Below are positions 1 to 9,088 of a DNA stretch of 64,000 bases, one piece after another. The DNA comes from JAGQZY01 sp964588335 (GTDB taxonomy: Bacteria; Bdellovibrionota; Bdellovibrionia; Bdellovibrionales; JAGQZY01): the NCBI GenBank assembly GCA_964588335.1, contig CAZPOV010000010.1, forward strand, positions 60,572 to 124,571. The letters are read 5' to 3'. Made by a program: the position numbers and the translations under genes. The stretch's first letter is position 1, and each line of letters opens with the position of its first letter. Below the pieces are notes generated by a model, which made no database searches, was not told the DNA's origin, and saw only the letters and a program-made list of their open reading frames with translations.

Positions 1-569
1 GCATACTTCCCTTGCGCAATGGCAAAGGGCAAAACATCTTTGTTTACCGAACTATCACCGGCGATGTAACAATACTGACCCAAGCGCACAAACTGGTTGA
101 AGGCGCAAACGCCTCCCACTTTTACGTGGTCTTCCATTTCAACGTGACCCGCCAATTGCGTGGAATTGGCAATAACAACATGGTTTCCAATTTTGCAGTC
201 ATGAGCGATGTGCACATAGGCCATAAACAGGCCGTGGTCTCCGATCACCGTTTCTCCACCACCGGTGGGCGTTCCAGCGTGAATGGTGACGTATTCACGA
301 ATCATATTATTGGCACCGATAATCACCTTGGTGGCCTCGCCACCGTATTTAAGGTCTTGGGGCGTCTCGCCCACCACAGCGCCTGGGTAAATTCGCGAGC
401 CTTCACCCACTGTGACCACGGTGTTGGCAGCACCGACGGTAGCAAACTGATCGACAATGACTCCTGCCGCCAACGAGACATTACCTCGGATCACCACATA
501 GGGGCCAATTTCGGCTGTTTCATGGATTATAGCTTGGTCTGAAACTATGGCAGTCGGATGAATAGCCAT
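1..569 (-). CDS. lpxA: LpxA, UDP-N-acetylglucosamine acyltransferase (C-terminus cut by window edge)
   Basis: Catalyses the first step of lipid A synthesis: cytoplasmic transfer of a 3-hydroxyacyl chain from ACP to the 3-OH of UDP-GlcNAc. Translating the minus strand from the ATG at 569 gives MAIHPTAIVSDQA followed by hexapeptide-repeat (left-handed beta-helix) text such as IGPYVVIRGNVSL, then the family stretches TPQDLKYGGE and NNMIREYVTIHAGT, and the region with IAHDCKIGNHV whose His is the catalytic-base type of the family. About 189 codons are visible, and the rest, including the C-terminal helical part, lies beyond position 1. The start is one base after the fabZ stop (TAACATG), so translation is probably coupled. 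Identification is secure. Confidence 0.95.
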   Translation of the reverse strand, partial: MAIHPTAIVSDQAIIHETAEIGPYVVIRGNVSLAAGVIVDQFATVGAANTVVTVGEGSRIYPGAVVGETPQDLKYGGEATKVIIGANNMIREYVTIHAGTPTGGGETVIGDHGLFMAYVHIAHDCKIGNHVVIANSTQLAGHVEMEDHVKVGGVCAFNQFVRLGQYCYIAGDSSVNKDVLPFAIAQGKY

Positions 570-570
570 G

Positions 571-1044
571 TTAACTCTTCCTCGGCGTTACCTTCGCCAT
601 GATTGTGGCCTCAGAGACCAATTGACCATCACAGTGGGTTTGACATTCCACCGTCAAAATTCCTGATTTCTCTTTCAGAACATGGGCTTGAATCTCAAGA
701 GTATCCCCAGGAGTCACTTGCCTTTTGAATTTGGCACTGATGATTTTTGCAAACAGAACATCCACTGAATCATTGTCGTCTGGGGCACAGGCTAGGGCTC
801 CCGCCTGCGCCATGGCTTCCACCTGCAGAACGCCCGGCATTACCGGGTTGTCTGGAAAATGACCGACGAAATAAGGTTCGTTCATGGTGACATTTTTACG
901 GGCCACAATTTTACGACCGGTGTATTTGGTGGCGTCTGGGCCGTGCTCAAACTTAAGGACACGATCAATAAGCAAAAAAGGAAACCGGTGTGGAATCCTT
1001 TTTTGAATCTTCTGAATATCTAAAACGCTGATTTCTTCTGCCAT
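571..1044 (-). CDS. fabZ: FabZ, (3R)-hydroxyacyl-ACP dehydratase
   Basis: Dehydrates 3-hydroxyacyl-ACP in fatty acid elongation and competes with LpxA for the same hydroxyacyl pool. The 157-residue protein has normal length and a hot-dog fold signature: PHRFPFLLIDR near residues 18-28 and HFPDNPVMPGVLQVEAMAQ at 62-80, containing the catalytic pair His62 and Glu76. It starts at an ATG sharing one base with the skp stop (TAATG) and is followed after one base by lpxA, so the three genes form a tight operon. In many Gram-negatives lpxD stands between skp and fabZ, but here it does not. Confidence 0.97.
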   Translation of the reverse strand: MAEEISVLDIQKIQKRIPHRFPFLLIDRVLKFEHGPDATKYTGRKIVARKNVTMNEPYFVGHFPDNPVMPGVLQVEAMAQAGALACAPDDNDSVDVLFAKIISAKFKRQVTPGDTLEIQAHVLKEKSGILTVECQTHCDGQLVSEATIMAKVTPRKS

Positions 1045-1541
1045 TATTTTGTTTTTTCAAATTCCTTTACCACTTCATCAGTAATATCAAGGTCCGACTT
1101 GGCCCACATCACACTTTGGCTGGCTTTTTCAAAAACCATGGAATAGCCCTTTTTCTTGGCCACTTTCGCAATCACTTCTTGGATCTTTTTTAAGATGGGC
1201 TCGGTGAGCTCACGCTCTTTCTGCTGAATGTTCAATTGGCTTTGCTGTAATTCCTGTTGAAACGCCATCATCTTTTTTTGCAGGGCCGCCTGTTTTTCAG
1301 CACGTGAGCTATCCGATAGAACACTGGCTTTCTTTTGAAACTCGTCGGCTTCTTTTTTTAACTGACTTTCTTTTTTCTTCAGTTCCGCTTTCTTCTTATT
1401 GAATTCTTTTTCAAGATTAGACTTCGCACTTTTACCGGCTTTGGTGGCCTGAATCGCCGCCTGCATATCGATATAAGCCGCTTGGAAGGCCATCGCCGGA
1501 GTCGCAAATAAAAAAGTAAGAGTCAAAATTAAAGCTTTCAT
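1044..1541 (-). CDS. skp: Skp/OmpH-family periplasmic chaperone
   Basis: Periplasmic holdase that escorts unfolded outer-membrane proteins to the BAM complex. The 165-residue protein starts with a signal peptide ending ATPAMA before FQAAY. It then has a short beta segment (AYIDMQAAIQ) and a long, strongly charged coiled coil rich in Lys, Glu and Gln (about residues 38-125), followed by a closing segment (IQEVIAKVAKKKGYSMVFEK) typical of OmpH. A Shine-Dalgarno GGAGAC precedes the ATG at 1541. It lies 53 bases after bamA, the usual chaperone-plus-assembly-factor pairing. Confidence 0.93.
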   Translation of the reverse strand: MKALILTLTFLFATPAMAFQAAYIDMQAAIQATKAGKSAKSNLEKEFNKKKAELKKKESQLKKEADEFQKKASVLSDSSRAEKQAALQKKMMAFQQELQQSQLNIQQKERELTEPILKKIQEVIAKVAKKKGYSMVFEKASQSVMWAKSDLDITDEVVKEFEKTK

Positions 1542-1594
1542 GTCATGTCTCCTTTGTCTGACAGACCAATATTTAAACCAATGTCCATTTTGTA

Positions 1595-3976
1595 TTAAAA
1601 AGGGGCTCCAATTGCAAAGTGAAATTCTGAGCCTTCCTCTTGCAACTCAGCTCGTCGATCCAACGGGAATCCCCACTCAAATCGAAGAGGGCCGATCGGA
1701 GAGAACCAACGCACACCGAAGCCAAAATCCTCTCGGAAACGAGTATCCACAATATTATTATCCGCCATACCCATATCATAAAAGGCAACACCGCGAATTC
1801 CAGCCTCTTTGACAAGAGGAAACTCCAGCTCAAACATAGCCAGAGCCTGCTGAGTTCCACCAACCACAATATAGGACTGTCGCGCAGCCTCGGCGGGTGA
1901 CAACGGCGTGTCGGGATTGGGAATAATGGCATTGCCGTCGGGGTCGGTCCCATACGGAGGGCCATTTAAATAGTCCTCACGAACCGCTGATTGCTCTCGA
2001 CGACCCACGTCAGCGAAGTCGAAACCTCGAAGGTTGAAAGGTCCTCCCAAGCGATACAGCTTGGTAAAGGGAACCGGACGGTCTTTGGGCCCCTCAATAA
2101 TTCCGTATTGCAGATTGGTTCGGAAAACCAAATTCCAGAAGATATTGTAATACCAGCGAAAAAAGGCGTCAGCCTTACGATAGGTCAATCCTCCTCCAAT
2201 ACCCGCCACTTCATAGGAAGCGCTGGTGTGAATCCCCTTAGACGGAGCAAAACGGTCGTTCCGCTTATCGTACTCAACAGAGGCCGTTAAAGAGCTGGTC
2301 ACACCTTCGGCAGACTTAGGATCTAGGATATCAGTGGCATTGGGTCCTGGCTGCATTTCAAGCTCTGTACCGTCGATTTTATAGCGTAGAAAGCCGTAGA
2401 AGTAGCGTCCATAAATGGGATGCCCCACACGCACAGCGCCCCCTTCGACTTTTTCGCGGAAAAGATTGGGGATGTTGCTTTCATTTCGATACACATCAAA
2501 GCCGACGGTCCACAGAGTATCGAGAAAATAAGGCTCGGTGAAATTCAAACGATAACGCTTTTGGATTTCCGAGTAATCAATCTGCAAACCAACGTTTTGA
2601 CCCTTACCAAGGAAGTTGGTCTGATTGAGCTGGGCATTGAAGATCACACCACTGAAGGACGAATATCCCGCACCCAATTGAAAGCTTCCGGTATTTCTTT
2701 CTTTAACCACAATGTCGATGTCCATCAGGTCGTCACGGCCTGCCGGTGTCTTCGAGTTGAATTGCACCTGCTCGAAAAATCCCAGACGACGGATGTTATC
2801 GATGGATTCCCTTTTACGGGATTCATTATAAAGCTCGCCTTCGCCGATGCGCAGTTCACGGCGCACCACTTTATCGCGGGTTCGAGTGTTACCGACGACA
2901 TTGATGGTTCCAAAATAAACCTTTTTGCCTTTATCAAAATCGTAAACGATGTCGACCTTGAGTTCATCATCACGGATAAAGGTTCTTGGAATCACGTTGG
3001 TGTAGGCATATCCCAAATCACCGTACTTGGCGGTGAAGGCGCGGATATCCTCTTGCACTGTCTCGTAAACAAAAATTTCGGACTCATCGATCGACGCTGT
3101 CTCCGCCAGTTCCTCTGTCGTGAACAAAAGATCCCCCGAGAAACTGACTTCTCCGGTGTTGTACTGTTCACCCTCTTCAACCTCAATACTGATGTAGATC
3201 CCCTTTTTATCGGGGGTCACTGTGACTTCTGGGCGAGACACCTTGGCTTTGACGTAACCTTTGTTGAAATAAAGGAAACTGATCAGTTGAATGTCTTGCT
3301 CAAAAGCATCTTGCTTGTAGGTCCCTGACCCACTGACAGCACTAAAAAAGCCCCCCTCTTGGGTGAGCATTTTGGATTTGATGTCATTGGCGGAAACTTT
3401 ATCATTACCGATAAAGGATATTCTTTTCACCAAAACCTGATCGTTTTCCGTGATGTTAAAAGTGACACCGACGCCACCTCTTTCATCTTTTTCGACCTTG
3501 TAATCCACCTTTGCTAGGAAATAGCCCTTTTCTTCGTAGGCTTTTAAAATGTCCGAAACGCCACGAGTGATCTTTCCGTAATCGATAATTTCGAAAATCT
3601 TCATTTTTGTGAGTTCACCGAGCTCTTCGTCATCCAGTTCCGAATTGCCTTTGTACTCAATCGATGTGATCGCGGGTTTCTCGACCACTTTGTAAGTCAG
3701 GATGACTCCACCTTTGCTGCCAGGATTGGCGCGGACTTCAATGTCTTGAAAATAACCGGTGGCAAAAAGTCGCTTCACTTCACCTTGGACCGCGTCTTCA
3801 TCAAGAGCCACTCCAACTTTGTTGGTGAGCTTTTGCATAATGGCGTCTTTTTCAATTTTTTTGTTGCCAACGATCTTAATGGCTTCCACCGATTCCGCGA
3901 CGGCGAAAGCCGGCTGCCAGGCAACAAAAAGAAGGATCAATAATGAGCCGGTGAATTTTATCCAAGGAGAAAGCAA
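1595..3976 (-). CDS. bamA: BamA, outer-membrane protein assembly factor
   Basis: Central Omp85 component of the BAM complex, which inserts beta-barrels into the outer membrane. The 793-residue protein has a signal peptide (cleavage after PAFA, about residue 26). A POTRA series follows to about residue 430, the last unit containing GNTRTRDKVVRRELRIGEGE. Then comes a 16-strand-type barrel beginning GSFQLGAGYSSFSG. The conserved loop-6 motif is present as LRGF (about 649-652), and the chain ends in Phe (FAIGAPF), matching the beta-signal. After LRGF there is a Pro/Asp/Asn-rich stretch of about 35 residues, probably an enlarged surface loop. The reading frame opens with TTG at 3976, preceded by AAGAGGA, and no better ATG is nearby. 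Confidence 0.97.
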   Translation of the reverse strand: MLSPWIKFTGSLLILLFVAWQPAFAVAESVEAIKIVGNKKIEKDAIMQKLTNKVGVALDEDAVQGEVKRLFATGYFQDIEVRANPGSKGGVILTYKVVEKPAITSIEYKGNSELDDEELGELTKMKIFEIIDYGKITRGVSDILKAYEEKGYFLAKVDYKVEKDERGGVGVTFNITENDQVLVKRISFIGNDKVSANDIKSKMLTQEGGFFSAVSGSGTYKQDAFEQDIQLISFLYFNKGYVKAKVSRPEVTVTPDKKGIYISIEVEEGEQYNTGEVSFSGDLLFTTEELAETASIDESEIFVYETVQEDIRAFTAKYGDLGYAYTNVIPRTFIRDDELKVDIVYDFDKGKKVYFGTINVVGNTRTRDKVVRRELRIGEGELYNESRKRESIDNIRRLGFFEQVQFNSKTPAGRDDLMDIDIVVKERNTGSFQLGAGYSSFSGVIFNAQLNQTNFLGKGQNVGLQIDYSEIQKRYRLNFTEPYFLDTLWTVGFDVYRNESNIPNLFREKVEGGAVRVGHPIYGRYFYGFLRYKIDGTELEMQPGPNATDILDPKSAEGVTSSLTASVEYDKRNDRFAPSKGIHTSASYEVAGIGGGLTYRKADAFFRWYYNIFWNLVFRTNLQYGIIEGPKDRPVPFTKLYRLGGPFNLRGFDFADVGRREQSAVREDYLNGPPYGTDPDGNAIIPNPDTPLSPAEAARQSYIVVGGTQQALAMFELEFPLVKEAGIRGVAFYDMGMADNNIVDTRFREDFGFGVRWFSPIGPLRFEWGFPLDRRAELQEEGSEFHFAIGAPF

Positions 3977-4173
3977 GTTAAATTCCTCTTCTTACAGCAT
4001 CTTTTCTAAAGGGGGCAGGCTATTCCCATATATAGTGAAAGTCAAAAAAACCCACTAGATAGAGGGAAATAAGGGACTCACTGGGGACATATATCGCACA
4101 ACATCATGAAGCAAAAAGGAGACACTGCTTATTGTTTAATCACAAACCGGCTCCAGCGGTGCATTTCCCGTGA

Positions 4174-5130
4174 TTACAGCTTAAAGAATGTCCACAGAGT
4201 TTCTGCGGCAACAATATCACGATTCGGTTTTCCCACCCATTTTCGAATCAGGCCTTTGGGAACCTCCATGCCGGGGACGGTGTGTCCACCCCCAACCACT
4301 TTGTAAAACCTCACCGGAGCTAAGGCACAATCGTAATCCCACCTTTCCACTTTCGAATCGTCTTCGCGGTTGAGATCAGCCAAACTCTGCTGGCTTGGTG
4401 ATGGTTTGCACGAATTGCGTGAGGTGAAAACCTGTAGAGTTTGTGGAACTGTTAATCGTTCACCATCCAATTTTCGTTTCAGTAGCAAGGGGCGCCGATC
4501 TTTACCATCGTAGCTGACCAAACGGTCTTCGGTCGCATTGATAAAAAGCATGGGTTTACCGACGGTCTTTTGGCAACGACTGGCGATTTCCTTGGACAGA
4601 CTGCCAATGATAGCAGCATACCCGGCGAAAGAATTATCGCCTTGGCAAGCCACCCGCATGGTCATCATGGCGCCGTTTGAAACACCGGCCAAATATATTT
4701 TTTGACCATCAATTTTTGTAAAATGAGCCTTCAGCTTTTTCGCCAGTTCTTTTAGAAAGCTGACATCATCAACATGCGAGACACTGTTGTTGCCATAGTA
4801 GGTGTCACGACCGTCATTCCAGTGGTTGCGATTGCGACCTGTGGAATCGGTTCCCTGGGGATAGACCAAAATAAAACCTTTTTGCTTGGCTAGGGCTTCA
4901 AACTGTTTGCCCGTACCCTTCCTGAACTTGTCGACACTGCCGTTTCCACCATGGAGAAGAATCAGGACCGATGTTTTTTTTGCCACCGACGGGCTGCCAC
5001 GGAAAATCTTTACGGTTCGTTGAATATTGGCAAACTCAAACGAAAAATCAGACAAGCCTTCAACCGGCATTTCTGCCGCCTGCGCGCCATAAAAACCACA
5101 AAATAGAATCATAAAAAACAAGCGACGCAT
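4174..5130 (-). CDS. Exported alpha/beta-hydrolase esterase of the LpqC / PHB-depolymerase-like family
   Basis: Secreted serine esterase, probably acting on short-chain or aromatic esters; the substrate is not evident. The 318-residue protein has a signal peptide ending GAQA before AEMP. It has an oxyanion-hole strand LILLHGGNGS, the block FILVYPQGTD, the family stretch HVDDVSFL, a nucleophile elbow GVSNGAM with Ser151, a later Asp in INATEDRLV, and the catalytic His in GGGHTVPG. The ATG at 5130 has a GGGGA ribosome site eight bases upstream. It is monocistronic between bamA (198 bases away) and the lolD operon. Family assignment is good, but true polyester depolymerase activity is only one possibility. 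Confidence 0.85.
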   Translation of the reverse strand: MRRLFFMILFCGFYGAQAAEMPVEGLSDFSFEFANIQRTVKIFRGSPSVAKKTSVLILLHGGNGSVDKFRKGTGKQFEALAKQKGFILVYPQGTDSTGRNRNHWNDGRDTYYGNNSVSHVDDVSFLKELAKKLKAHFTKIDGQKIYLAGVSNGAMMTMRVACQGDNSFAGYAAIIGSLSKEIASRCQKTVGKPMLFINATEDRLVSYDGKDRRPLLLKRKLDGERLTVPQTLQVFTSRNSCKPSPSQQSLADLNREDDSKVERWDYDCALAPVRFYKVVGGGHTVPGMEVPKGLIRKWVGKPNRDIVAAETLWTFFKL

Positions 5131-5330
5131 AACACATCCCCTTTCCCTTAGTAAGATAACGCCACTGCAACAAGAAAGTTGCGATTTCTGTTACCGTTCT
5201 CAGTGTCTCATCTTGAAACAGTCCGACCAAAAAGGGCCACCAACCGTTTCTTCAAAGAAATTTCTAGGAGACAAGGGTCAACACGCTTGGGCCATTTAAA
5301 AGCAAGAACCGCCAGCAATTTTGAGATCCA

Positions 5331-5350
5331 GCCAGGACCAGAACCCTGGC
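5331..5350 (-). other. Hairpin downstream of lolD
   Basis: A perfect 6-bp inverted repeat, GCCAGG/CCTGGC with an 8-base loop, lies about 35 bases beyond the lolD stop. It could stabilise or end the ybeY-prfB-lolC-lolD transcript, but no T-run follows on the transcript strand, so it is not a canonical intrinsic terminator. The remaining 250 bases up to the esterase start show nothing else I can name. Confidence 0.3.
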
Positions 5351-5383
5351 AGCCTCATACAGGCTCGTCTCTTGCTGCTCTAA

Positions 5384-6061
5384 TCAGTCGACAAAAACAC
5401 CATTTTTGAGTTTATAAAGTTTAGGGAATCGGTTGGCGAAATCCTGGTCATGGGTGACCACGATCAAGGTGAGTTTCAAGTCCGTCTGCAATTGAAAAAA
5501 CAAATCTTGGATCACCCGCCCATTCTCACTGTCGAGATTTCCGGTGGGCTCATCAGCAAAAAGAATTTCAGGGTCATTAACCAAGGAACGGGCAATGGCG
5601 ACCCGTTGTCGCTCCCCACCGCTCAGCTCCGAAGGATAATGGTGACCGCGCTTGCTCAACCCCAACAAGTCCAACAGTTCTGTGGCCTTTTTCTCAGATT
5701 CAGCTTTACTTTTTCCACCCACTCGAGCCGGCAGGGAAACATTCTCGATGGCTGTGAGCTCGGGCAACAGATGATGGAATTGGAATACAAAACCCATTTT
5801 TTTATTTCGAAAATCCGCCAATTCATCATCGGTTTTGCGGGTCAGATCTTCACCCTTGTAATAAATTTTACCCAAGCTGGGCATATCGAGTGTTCCCAAG
5901 ATATGCAGCAATGTGCTTTTCCCTGCCCCCGAGACACCCATGATACAAACAGCATCACCTTGATGAATGCTGATATCCACACCTTTTAAAACTTCAAGAC
6001 GTGAACTCTCCATCTGATAAGCTTTGGTAATACATTTCGTAGAAAGAATCACATTATTCAT
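5384..6061 (-). CDS. lolD: LolD, ATPase of the lipoprotein-releasing ABC transporter
   Basis: Cytoplasmic ATPase that powers extraction of outer-membrane lipoproteins from the inner membrane and hand-over to LolA. The 225-residue protein has Walker A GVSGAGKST (42-50), a Q-loop FQFHHLLPELTA, the ABC signature LSGGERQRVAIARSL, Walker B ILFADEPTGNLD and the switch His in VVTHD. The HHLLPEL wording after the Q-loop is characteristic of LolD/MacB-type ATPases. It overlaps the upstream permease gene by eight bases, so the two are translated together. Confidence 0.95.
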   Translation of the reverse strand: MNNVILSTKCITKAYQMESSRLEVLKGVDISIHQGDAVCIMGVSGAGKSTLLHILGTLDMPSLGKIYYKGEDLTRKTDDELADFRNKKMGFVFQFHHLLPELTAIENVSLPARVGGKSKAESEKKATELLDLLGLSKRGHHYPSELSGGERQRVAIARSLVNDPEILFADEPTGNLDSENGRVIQDLFFQLQTDLKLTLIVVTHDQDFANRFPKLYKLKNGVFVD

Positions 6062-7271
6062 ACTTCAATCCTTCGACTGGTGACAGGTTAGCACCGCGAA
6101 AGGCTGGCGCCAATGTACTTAGAAAACAAATCACAAGAGTGGCAACGATCACCCACACCACATCTTGAAACTCCAGATGAGTGGAAAAATTGGACATCCG
6201 ATAAACATCTTCAGGCATAATGGGATAAACTTTTTGCAAAGTCTCAAAGCCGAAACAAAACAACAAACCCAAAGTCAATCCTATGGTCAAACCGACCACT
6301 CCCAGCGCCAAACCATGCAAGCAAAATAAAAACACGATGTGTTTTTTCTTCAACCCCAAGGCCCGCATCACACTGATTTGAGAATAACGTCGAAGCACCC
6401 CTAAGAACAAAGTGGTCGAGACATTAAAAAAGGCGGCAATGACCATAATCAACATGACAAAAAACAAAACCATCTTTTCATACTCGATGGCCCGAAACAA
6501 AGATTTGTTGGTCATCGACCAATCTCGTACCGAGTAATCCCATCCTAAATGTTTTTGAATTTTCTCGGCCTCTTTAAAAGATTTATTGGAATCATCGAGG
6601 CGAAGACGAAAACCATTGATTTTGTTGCCCATCTCTGCCAACGACTGGACAACGTCCATGTTAGCAATCATCACCCGCTCGTTGAAATCATACTTGCCAA
6701 AGTCTAAAATGGAATGAACGTAGAAATTTTGCACCTTACGATCGACCCGCGAGCTGGAGCTTTGTGCCACCTTGGTGTAAATCGCTTTAAAAGGGTCACC
6801 CACTTTTAGCTTTAATTTTTTAGCCACCACTTTTCCCAAGTAAGCAGGTTCTCCCAGGCCGGTTTCACCCTGAGGCAAAGTCGAAATGGTTCGTCTTTGC
6901 AGCTCTTCAAGGCCTTGAGCGGTTTGCCAGTCCACCCCCTGAAGAATGACGGCTGTTAATTTACCGGCACTGGCTACTAAAATTTCAACTTGTACAAAAC
7001 CCAAGGCTTGGCGGATGTCGGGACTGACACTCCGAATGTCTTTTTCAACAGCCTTGGGGTCAGTGATGCGCCCACCTCTCTTGAAGACACTGACATCTCC
7101 GGAAACATCGATGATTGAACTTTTCAGACTCTCAGTAAAGCCACTGAACCCAGCCATGCTCACCACTAAAAAGGCAACACCCAAACTGATGCCAAACAGA
7201 GAAAACAGAGTTGTTGGCTCAGAAAAGATTTGTTTTTGAAAAATGAATTTTCGATACAGCCACCAGTTCAA
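6054..7271 (-). CDS. lolC: LolC/LolE-family lipoprotein-releasing permease
   Basis: Inner-membrane subunit of the Lol extraction machinery. The 405-residue protein has the family topology: one N-terminal transmembrane helix (TLFSLFGISLGVAFLVVSMA), a large periplasmic domain of about 230 residues, then three C-terminal helices. It ends with FRGANLSPVEGLKYE, which matches the usual A-x-L-x-P-x-E-x-L-x-Y-E tail. Only one permease gene accompanies lolD, so either a second copy lies elsewhere or it acts as a homodimer (LolF type). Its ATG overlaps the prfB stop by four bases. Confidence 0.93.
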   Translation of the reverse strand: MNWWLYRKFIFQKQIFSEPTTLFSLFGISLGVAFLVVSMAGFSGFTESLKSSIIDVSGDVSVFKRGGRITDPKAVEKDIRSVSPDIRQALGFVQVEILVASAGKLTAVILQGVDWQTAQGLEELQRRTISTLPQGETGLGEPAYLGKVVAKKLKLKVGDPFKAIYTKVAQSSSSRVDRKVQNFYVHSILDFGKYDFNERVMIANMDVVQSLAEMGNKINGFRLRLDDSNKSFKEAEKIQKHLGWDYSVRDWSMTNKSLFRAIEYEKMVLFFVMLIMVIAAFFNVSTTLFLGVLRRYSQISVMRALGLKKKHIVFLFCLHGLALGVVGLTIGLTLGLLFCFGFETLQKVYPIMPEDVYRMSNFSTHLEFQDVVWVIVATLVICFLSTLAPAFRGANLSPVEGLKYE

Positions 7272-8411
7272 GAATCAACCTCTTCTTCTTTCAGAAACTT
7301 TAAAAATGAAAAAATAAAATCATCGAGATGACCATCCATCACATCTTGCACTTGGCTGGTTTCTTCAGAGGTTCGATGATCTTTCACCATTTGATAAGGA
7401 TGCATAACGTAGGAGCGGATCTGACTGCCCCACTCGTTGGCTTTTTTCTGGGAATTCATTTCGTCTTTTTCTTTGTTTCGCTCTTCCAACTCTTTTTCAT
7501 ACAAAGCCGCTCGTAACATTTTCATTGCGGTGTCGCGGTTGGCGTGTTGAGACCGTTGGTTTTGGCACTGTACAACAATGCCCGACGGCTCATGCGTGAT
7601 TCGAACCGCTGAGTCAGTGGTGTTAATATGTTGGCCTCCAGCCCCACTGGCTCGATAGGTGTCGATTTTCAAATCTTCGTTGCGAATTTCAATTTCGATA
7701 TCGTCGTCGACCTCGGGCCAAGCAAAAACAGAGGCAAAACTTGTGTGTCGGCGGGCATTGGAATCAAAAGGTGAAATCCGCACCAACCGATGCACACCTG
7801 ATTCGGCCTTCAAATACCCATAGGCGTAAGGTCCCTGAATATTCAAAGTGGCTGATTTCACTCCCGCCTCTTCACCAGCGGTGTATTCCATCACTTCCAC
7901 TTTATAGCCCTGTTGTTCAGCATAGCGAGTGTACATGCGATAAAGCATACCCGCCCAATCGGCCGCCTCCGTACCTCCGGCTCCTGAATTGATCGATAAA
8001 AAGGCTGAGTTGATATCACTCTCGCCATCCAGAAGTTTTTGCAGCTCCAACTCATCCACAACTTTCTGCAAGCGGGCCACTTCACCGACGGCCTCCTGAA
8101 AAGACTCGGAGTCCTCGCCCTCTTCAGCCATATCAAGGAGAATACCGACCTCTTCAATTTTATCGTTGAGCTCTTGCCACTGCTGACAGGTCTTTTCATG
8201 GACTGCGATCGCCGTATTGACCTTTTGCATTTCATCGGGATTTTTCCACAAATCCGGATTTTGCGCTTTGTGATTGAGTTCTTTTAACTCCTCTTGGCGG
8301 CGATCAATGTCAAAGGTACCTCCGCAGTTGTGCGGATTTCTCAGACAATTCCTGGGTCAGGCTACGGAACTCACTCAAATGGGTCTGCAAATTATAGGTT
8401 TTCTCTTCCAT
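7268..8411 (-). CDS. prfB: Peptide chain release factor 2, made by programmed +1 frameshift
   Basis: Recognises UGA and UAA stop codons and triggers peptide release. Translation starts at the ATG at 8411 (ribosome site AAGGA), runs 33 codons to CTT followed by in-frame TGA at 8312-8310, then must slip +1 to continue at GAC (8311-8309) for 347 more codons, giving 380 residues. Most of the protein is in the second frame. That part contains the anticodon-like tripeptide in RISPFDSNARRH and the catalytic GGQ in ASGAGGQHINTTDS. The gene follows ybeY by 25 bases and overlaps lolC by four. A caller ignoring the frameshift would wrongly start it at 8251. Confidence 0.96.
8309..8323 (-). promoter_or_regulatory. 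prfB autoregulatory frameshift site
   Basis: On the minus strand the sequence reads GGAGG-TAC-CTT-TGA-C: an internal Shine-Dalgarno-like GGAGG (8323-8319), a slippery CTT codon and an in-frame UGA stop in the weak UGAC context. This is the known RF2 feedback device. When RF2 is scarce, ribosomes pause at UGA and slip +1, restoring synthesis. All elements are directly visible. Confidence 0.95.
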
Positions 8412-8436
8412 GCTCTTCCTTTTTGAAACCAGAAAT

Positions 8437-8877
8437 CTAAAAGTATTTGTCTCTTAATACCTCAAATAGGGCGTCTTGCAATTCAAACATCTCCTTTTCA
8501 GCCTGACCACCCTTTTCGTGTTCGTAGCCAAGAAGGTGTAAGACCCCATGAATCAATAAATACCCCAGCTCCTCCCTTCTGCTTAATTTGTGGTCAGCAG
8601 CCTGCGTATCCACCACCTCACCACAGATGACAAGCTCCCCTAGCTCGACTTTAGTGAAGCCAGAAAAGCTAAGAATATCAGTGACTTTGGTCTTAGACCT
8701 AAAGTCCTGATTGAGTTTTTTTATATGTGATGCTTCAACAAAAGCTAAAGTGATTTCACGCCTTGAAATGTCATGTTTGGCCCGTTTTTTAAGCTCTTTT
8801 GCCAAATCATTCATCCATGATCTGACAAAGCGGCGAGGAATTCGCCATGGACTTAATTTTGCAAAATGGATTTCCAC
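8437..8877 (-). CDS. ybeY: YbeY, endoribonuclease / rRNA maturation factor
   Basis: Zinc-dependent RNase involved in 16S rRNA 3'-end maturation and ribosome quality control. The 146-residue protein has the conserved KVTDILSFSG block and the metal site HGVLHLLGYEHEKG with His110, His114 and His120. It opens an operon with prfB and lolC-lolD. Pairing with a release factor makes sense as translation-related. Identification is secure. Confidence 0.95.
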   Translation of the reverse strand: MEIHFAKLSPWRIPRRFVRSWMNDLAKELKKRAKHDISRREITLAFVEASHIKKLNQDFRSKTKVTDILSFSGFTKVELGELVICGEVVDTQAADHKLSRREELGYLLIHGVLHLLGYEHEKGGQAEKEMFELQDALFEVLRDKYF

Positions 8878-8934
8878 AAGTCGGCCCCAGTCTTAACAAC
8901 CGATACTGATACCTAATTTTAGAAGATTTAGGAA

Positions 8935-8954
8935 GTCATTCCTGTGGGAATGAC
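8935..8954. repeat. Isolated GTCATTCC/GGAATGAC palindromic element
   Basis: GTCATTCC-TGTG-GGAATGAC is a perfect 8-bp inverted repeat with a 4-base loop. It lies in the 211-base gap between ybeY and the DUF1552 gene, reads the same on both strands, and has no T-run. The arms resemble the GTCATTCC ends of dispersed palindromic repeats known in other proteobacteria. The same gap also holds an imperfect repeat (TCGCCTAA ... TTAGGTGCGA, about 8994-9012) and a small TGGTTC-AGT-GAACCA hairpin just past the DUF1552 stop. Confidence 0.4.
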
Positions 8955-9088
8955 GGCGCCAACGAAGTCGGCCAAGGTTTTCTATTTGGATCGCCTAAAG
9001 CGATTAGGTGCGACAAAAAGCAACAGATTAGGTTCTGCTGACGGCCGACCCATCACAGCTTTGCTGATCTTACTGGTTCAGTGAACCA

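Noticed and set aside
12..542. 176-codon plus-strand open frame at the left edge
   Set aside because: It is antisense to lpxA, whose minus-strand translation shows clear hexapeptide repeats. The lpxA frame is simply truncated at the window edge.
2420..3328. 302-codon plus-strand open frame
   Set aside because: It lies entirely antisense to bamA, and its translation has no recognisable domain or signal. The bamA frame on the other strand is unmistakable, so it is a shadow.
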